Below are positions 51,781 through 54,748 of a stretch of 54,748 bases of DNA, one piece after another (position 1 is the first letter of the stretch; each line of letters starts with the position of its first letter). This DNA is from Candidatus Moranbacteria bacterium GW2011_GWC2_40_12 (GTDB taxonomy: Bacteria > Patescibacteriota > Minisyncoccia > Moranbacterales > UBA11712). Below the pieces are notes generated by a model. That model worked only from the letters and a program-made list of their open reading frames with translations. It did not search any database and was not told where the DNA came from. A program made the translations under genes and the position numbers. Location: NCBI GenBank assembly GCA_000995965.1, contig LBYD01000005.1, forward strand, positions 1-54,748, given 5' to 3'.

Positions 51781-52053
51781 CCTTTGCCCTCCCACGTTTT
51801 TTTGGCCTGGCGGTTATTTGGATAAATATCTGAATAAACTTCCTTACATAAACATAACATCTGATAGGATAGGTCAAAAAATCCAGGAAAGAGTGAAGAG
51901 CATCCAAATATTCAATGTTGGGATCGTATACTGTGATATGCTATAATTTTAGAAGATATTGAAACAAACTAATTGATTTAAACACAAATGAATGGCCTGT
52001 AATCGCAAACTTCAAAAGCGGCTTTGCGGCAAGCCACTCATTTTGAAAATTTT
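51781..52053 (+). promoter_or_regulatory. Gene-free stretch with a candidate promoter
   Basis: No gene is seen. TTGGGA (51918), an 18-nt spacer and TATAAT (51942) make a plausible promoter for the ORF at 52054, leaving a leader of about 100 nt. Confidence 0.4.
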
Positions 52054-52434
52054 ATGCTAGAGTATTCCGATCCAAATTTCAGAATTAGCCATCCAAAACG
52101 ATACCCCCCGAAAGATGTAACTAAAGAAAATCCGCTGGAAGAATCGACGGCGGTATTGGATGATATTAAGAAGTTGGGCGCGCAGTTGCGCGAGACAAAG
52201 ATAAATTTGAACGGACTCTTGGAAAAGCAAAAAGAATTTTGTGTGCGATTTGGGGAAGATATGAGCGAAGAAGAGTTTGCGAGACTCGCCAGCGCGATAA
52301 ACGAAATACGCGGAAACATTTCCTGCCTGAGGCAAATGCACAAAGATATAATAATCGCCATGGAGACTGTGCTGTATGTGGATCAAATATATAAAGAAAA
52401 CCTGGATAATTTTGAGGGAAAAACAGAAAATTAA
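52054..52434 (+). CDS. Hypothetical coiled-coil protein
   Basis: ATG 52054 (MLEYSDPNFRIS) is preferred to the TTG at 52024, giving 126 aa. From residue 30 on it is almost wholly helical with heptad spacing (LDDIKKLGAQLRETKINLNGLLEK, then LASAINEIRGNISCLRQM), so it is probably a coiled coil. No signal or membrane segment. It is convergent with dinB; a hairpin (ACTCC...GGAGT, 52482-52507) lies between. Function unknown. Confidence 0.65.
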   Translation: MLEYSDPNFRISHPKRYPPKDVTKENPLEESTAVLDDIKKLGAQLRETKINLNGLLEKQKEFCVRFGEDMSEEEFARLASAINEIRGNISCLRQMHKDIIIAMETVLYVDQIYKENLDNFEGKTEN

Positions 52435-52580
52435 GATACAAAAAGTGTTACAAAGTTTTTGAATTTCGCAAAGGCTAATCACTCCTAAAGCTCAACTTTC
52501 GGAGTAAAAAATATCAATTTATGAAATTAATAAAAACCGTTGACACGTATACCGCCGCCGCGCCAAAAGATGCGTAAATT

Positions 52581-53897
52581 CTAGACCACCTCTCCCACAA
52601 ACATCGGAATGGCCAGGCGCTTGCGTTTTGTTTCTCCTCTCGCGAGGAGATTTTTTCTTTGCGGAGCGTCTCCCCTGTCTCCAAGATGCTGGGAAAACTT
52701 GTTGGCCGCGAAACTGGAACCCAGATATATCGTATGCTTTCCGAATTTGTCGTTCACTTCATCCACGCCTTTGAAAAGCCGCTTCATCTCTTCGGATCTC
52801 ACGGCTTCGCCAAACAGATCAAGCTGTTTGTTTTTGTCCTCTTCGAGCTTCGAAAGCGTCACGCCGGTGGCGCGATAGAGCGTTCTGGAATTATACATCT
52901 CGTCAAAGTGAATTCTCGCGATGTTCACAATATCATTCGGCACCGAGGTAAGGCGGGAAAATTTCACTTCAATTCCCGAATAGCGGAAATTTTGGAGTTT
53001 CAGGAAAAACGAGCCGCTTTTGGCCGAAAGACTGTACCGCCGCAATTTAATGCAGGCATTCTCGATATTTTTTGAAAGCTGGGAAAAGATGAAGCCGCGG
53101 TCCCGCGAGGGCGGGGTGAAAGTCCTCACTTTCTGGATGGAGGCGTAACTTTCTTTCGATTCCGTTTCAAGCTCGAACACAAATTGGCCGTTGAGCTCCC
53201 GCCAGGTCTCCTGAATGGGTTTGGTGAATTTTTCCCTGACCCATTCTTCGTTTTTGCGCGCGAGTTCCAGAGCCGTATTGACTTTTTCTTTCTTGAGATA
53301 GGCGCTCGTCTGCGGTCCAATCCCCCAAATATCTTCGGTGTATTTTTTGGCGAGATAGCGGTGGATGGAATAGCCCGGAATGATGGTGAGACCGGAGGGT
53401 TTTTTCCATTTTGAGCCGACTTTGGCGATGGTCTTGTTGGGGCCAAGCCCGGCTGAAAAAGTGAAGCCAAGCTCCGCGTCTAAATCCGCTTTTATCTTCC
53501 CGGCGATCCTGGAATAATTCATCCGGAGGGGCCTCCGGAGTCCCGTAATGTCAGCGAAACATTCGTCGATGGAATATTCCTCGACATCGGACGTGTAGCG
53601 CCGCACGATTTCATAAAATCTTTTGGAAAGAAGACTGTAGGTTTCATAATCCGAAGGGAGAAAAACCGCGTCCGGGCAGATTTTTTTGATATCCGAAAGA
53701 CGCATGGCGCGCGTGACCCCCCGGGCTTTGGCTTCATAACTCATGGAAGCCGCGATGCCCCTTTCTTTTCCCGTGATGACGGGCTTGCCTTTGAGACGCG
53801 GATCGCGGGACTGCTCGCAGGAAGCAAAAAAGGCGTCTCCGTCAATGTGCAGGATGGCTCGAGGAAAAGAATTGATGGAAAGCGGCTGGTCTTGCAT
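52581..53897 (-). CDS. dinB: Y-family DNA polymerase (DinB/UmuC type)
   Basis: A 438-aa translesion polymerase. The catalytic acidic residues are in LHIDGDAFFASCEQ and YSIDECFADI. FSAGLGPNKTIAKVGSKWKKPSG and the HhH DIWGIGPQTSAYLKK are typical. A little-finger domain follows, and an EEDKNKQLDLFG block resembles the beta-clamp binding motif QLxLF. It starts 41 nt after lexA and shares its promoter, so it is SOS induced. The domain order is nearer UmuC/ImpB than short DinB. Confidence 0.92.
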   Translation of the reverse strand: MQDQPLSINSFPRAILHIDGDAFFASCEQSRDPRLKGKPVITGKERGIAASMSYEAKARGVTRAMRLSDIKKICPDAVFLPSDYETYSLLSKRFYEIVRRYTSDVEEYSIDECFADITGLRRPLRMNYSRIAGKIKADLDAELGFTFSAGLGPNKTIAKVGSKWKKPSGLTIIPGYSIHRYLAKKYTEDIWGIGPQTSAYLKKEKVNTALELARKNEEWVREKFTKPIQETWRELNGQFVFELETESKESYASIQKVRTFTPPSRDRGFIFSQLSKNIENACIKLRRYSLSAKSGSFFLKLQNFRYSGIEVKFSRLTSVPNDIVNIARIHFDEMYNSRTLYRATGVTLSKLEEDKNKQLDLFGEAVRSEEMKRLFKGVDEVNDKFGKHTIYLGSSFAANKFSQHLGDRGDAPQRKNLLARGETKRKRLAIPMFVGEVV

Positions 53898-53938
53898 AAC
53901 TACAAAAAGAATTTATTTTTTATCTTTTTTCTGTTTTA

Positions 53939-54502
53939 TTAGTATTTTCTCACGACCGCCGTCACGACGGCAGCGATATTGAGTTCATCTTCGGGAACAA
54001 TCGGTTTGAATTTTTTGTTGCCGGGCGCCAGCGTTATCTGTCTGCCGGACTTGCGGAGATATTTCATTGTCCAGTTCCCATCCACTTCCGCGATCACGAT
54101 ATCTCCGTTTTTGGGAGGCTTGTTTCGCTCCACCAGCACGATGTCGCCGGGTTTTATTCCGGCGTCAATCATCGAGTCTCCGCTGACTTTCAGCATATAA
54201 GTGGCTTCTTTGTTTTTGATGAGATATTCATCGAGCGTGATCGTATCGATGAGCTCTTCCTCGGCGGGAGAAGGAAAGCCGGCTTCCACCGTTCCCAAAA
54301 CCCTGGTTTCGCCGAAAATCCTTTTCGGGATAATTTTTCCGCTTGAGTCCTTGGCGACCAAGCCCGCTTCCACCATCTTGACCACCAGCTTGTAGGCCGC
54401 ATTCTTGGACTTGAATCCCAGGAGCCGGGCAATTTCACCGTAACTTGGCATCCTTTTAGCTTTGCGATAAAAAGCGATAATTTTGGCGTGGTATTTTTTC
54501 AT
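53939..54502 (-). CDS. lexA: LexA repressor (S24 family)
   Basis: A 187-aa LexA. The N-terminal winged helix (RMPSYGEIARLLGFKSKNAAYKLV) binds the SOS operator. The self-cleavage site is Ala-Gly in GTVEAGFPSP. The S24 catalytic Ser is in KVSGDSMIDAGIKPGDIVLVER and the Lys in GNWTMKYLRK. All residues for RecA-stimulated autocleavage are present. It is divergent from nothing and leads an operon with dinB, controlled by the operator in its own promoter. Confidence 0.94.
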   Translation of the reverse strand: MKKYHAKIIAFYRKAKRMPSYGEIARLLGFKSKNAAYKLVVKMVEAGLVAKDSSGKIIPKRIFGETRVLGTVEAGFPSPAEEELIDTITLDEYLIKNKEATYMLKVSGDSMIDAGIKPGDIVLVERNKPPKNGDIVIAEVDGNWTMKYLRKSGRQITLAPGNKKFKPIVPEDELNIAAVVTAVVRKY

Positions 54503-54534
54503 AACACTTGTAGCATTAGCAGTTTGGCAATATC

Positions 54535-54564
54535 ATTATAGGTGAACCATCGTTCACTTGTCAA
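54535..54564 (-). promoter_or_regulatory. lexA-dinB promoter with an SOS box in the spacer
   Basis: On the minus strand TTGACA (54564-54559), an 18-nt spacer and TATAAT (54540-54535). The spacer contains the perfect inverted repeat GTGAAC-GATG-GTTCAC (54542-54557), which holds the GAACNNNNGTTC core of the Gram-positive type LexA operator. Binding there would block RNA polymerase, giving autoregulation. Confidence 0.88.
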
Positions 54565-54748
54565 CCCCGGATGGAAGTACGGGCGTAAAACAATTTTCTT
54601 GAAAAAAAATTCGCTGGCGATTGTATGAATATAAAGGAATGCATAAATAATTAGGAGTTAGTCTAGAACACGATTAGAGCTACTTAACAATTTCCTGATA
54701 ATTAAGCCTAAATTCTGCTGTCTGTAATTGAAACGAAATTCCATCTCC

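Overview
The window is almost certainly a chromosomal contig of a Candidate Phyla Radiation (Patescibacteria) bacterium, most likely a parcubacterial lineage. The evidence is the mix of compact, often overlapping housekeeping genes (metG, rsmI, a eukaryote-like ileS, an alpha2-type glyS, tgt, recO, typA, lexA-dinB), many secreted or single-pass hypothetical proteins, and few biosynthetic genes. The placement is inference; there is no rRNA here. UGA is used as a stop (rsmI ends in TGA), which argues against the UGA-recoding CPR lineages.

Layout. 1-3182: two tandem paralogous secreted beta-propeller proteins, one with a dockerin-like C terminus. 3319-6880: a minus-strand unit of sensor kinase, rsmI and metG. 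6940-13224: a membrane protein, an AI-2E family permease, M16 and M17 peptidases, a small ORF and glyS. 13360-28122: a long minus-strand run with secreted or membrane proteins (M4 metalloprotease, DUF11-like protein), tRNA-modification genes (U32/TrhP-like, tgt), a short UDP-sugar dehydrogenase, recO, two small Cys-rich membrane proteins, ileS and a glycosyltransferase. 28217-31032: a secreted subtilase and a SpoIID/LytB protein. 31154-about 38300: a mobile region at tRNA-Asn with a GIY-YIG ORF, a serine recombinase whose 3' end lies inside the tRNA, a cytosine methyltransferase, Vsr, a candidate restriction enzyme, an HTH protein, an HhH glycosylase-like protein, a Rep-like protein and about 1 kb of structured non-coding DNA. 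38395-41800: a cassette-like array of single genes, mostly with their own consensus sigma70 promoter and terminator, separated by a repeated intergenic element. 41809-50343: a broken 3D-domain gene, DEAD-box helicase, secreted proteins, csp, typA and an LCP protein. 50439-54564: an S9 peptidase remnant, a CopC-cupredoxin protein, a small ORF, and a lexA-dinB SOS operon with a recognisable operator.

The most unusual signal is repetitive DNA inside essential genes. A 59-bp double hairpin sits in frame in both metG and tgt, and the two copies differ by compensatory changes in the stem. A different palindrome sits in frame in rsmI and again after typA. Heptanucleotide tandem repeats are inserted in frame in metG, ileS (twice) and the U32 gene, and also occur between genes. 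This resembles the in-frame palindromic elements known from Rickettsia and the heptamer repeats known from cyanobacteria.

The tRNA-Asn mobile region and the cassette-like array are the other two places that may hold undescribed biology.
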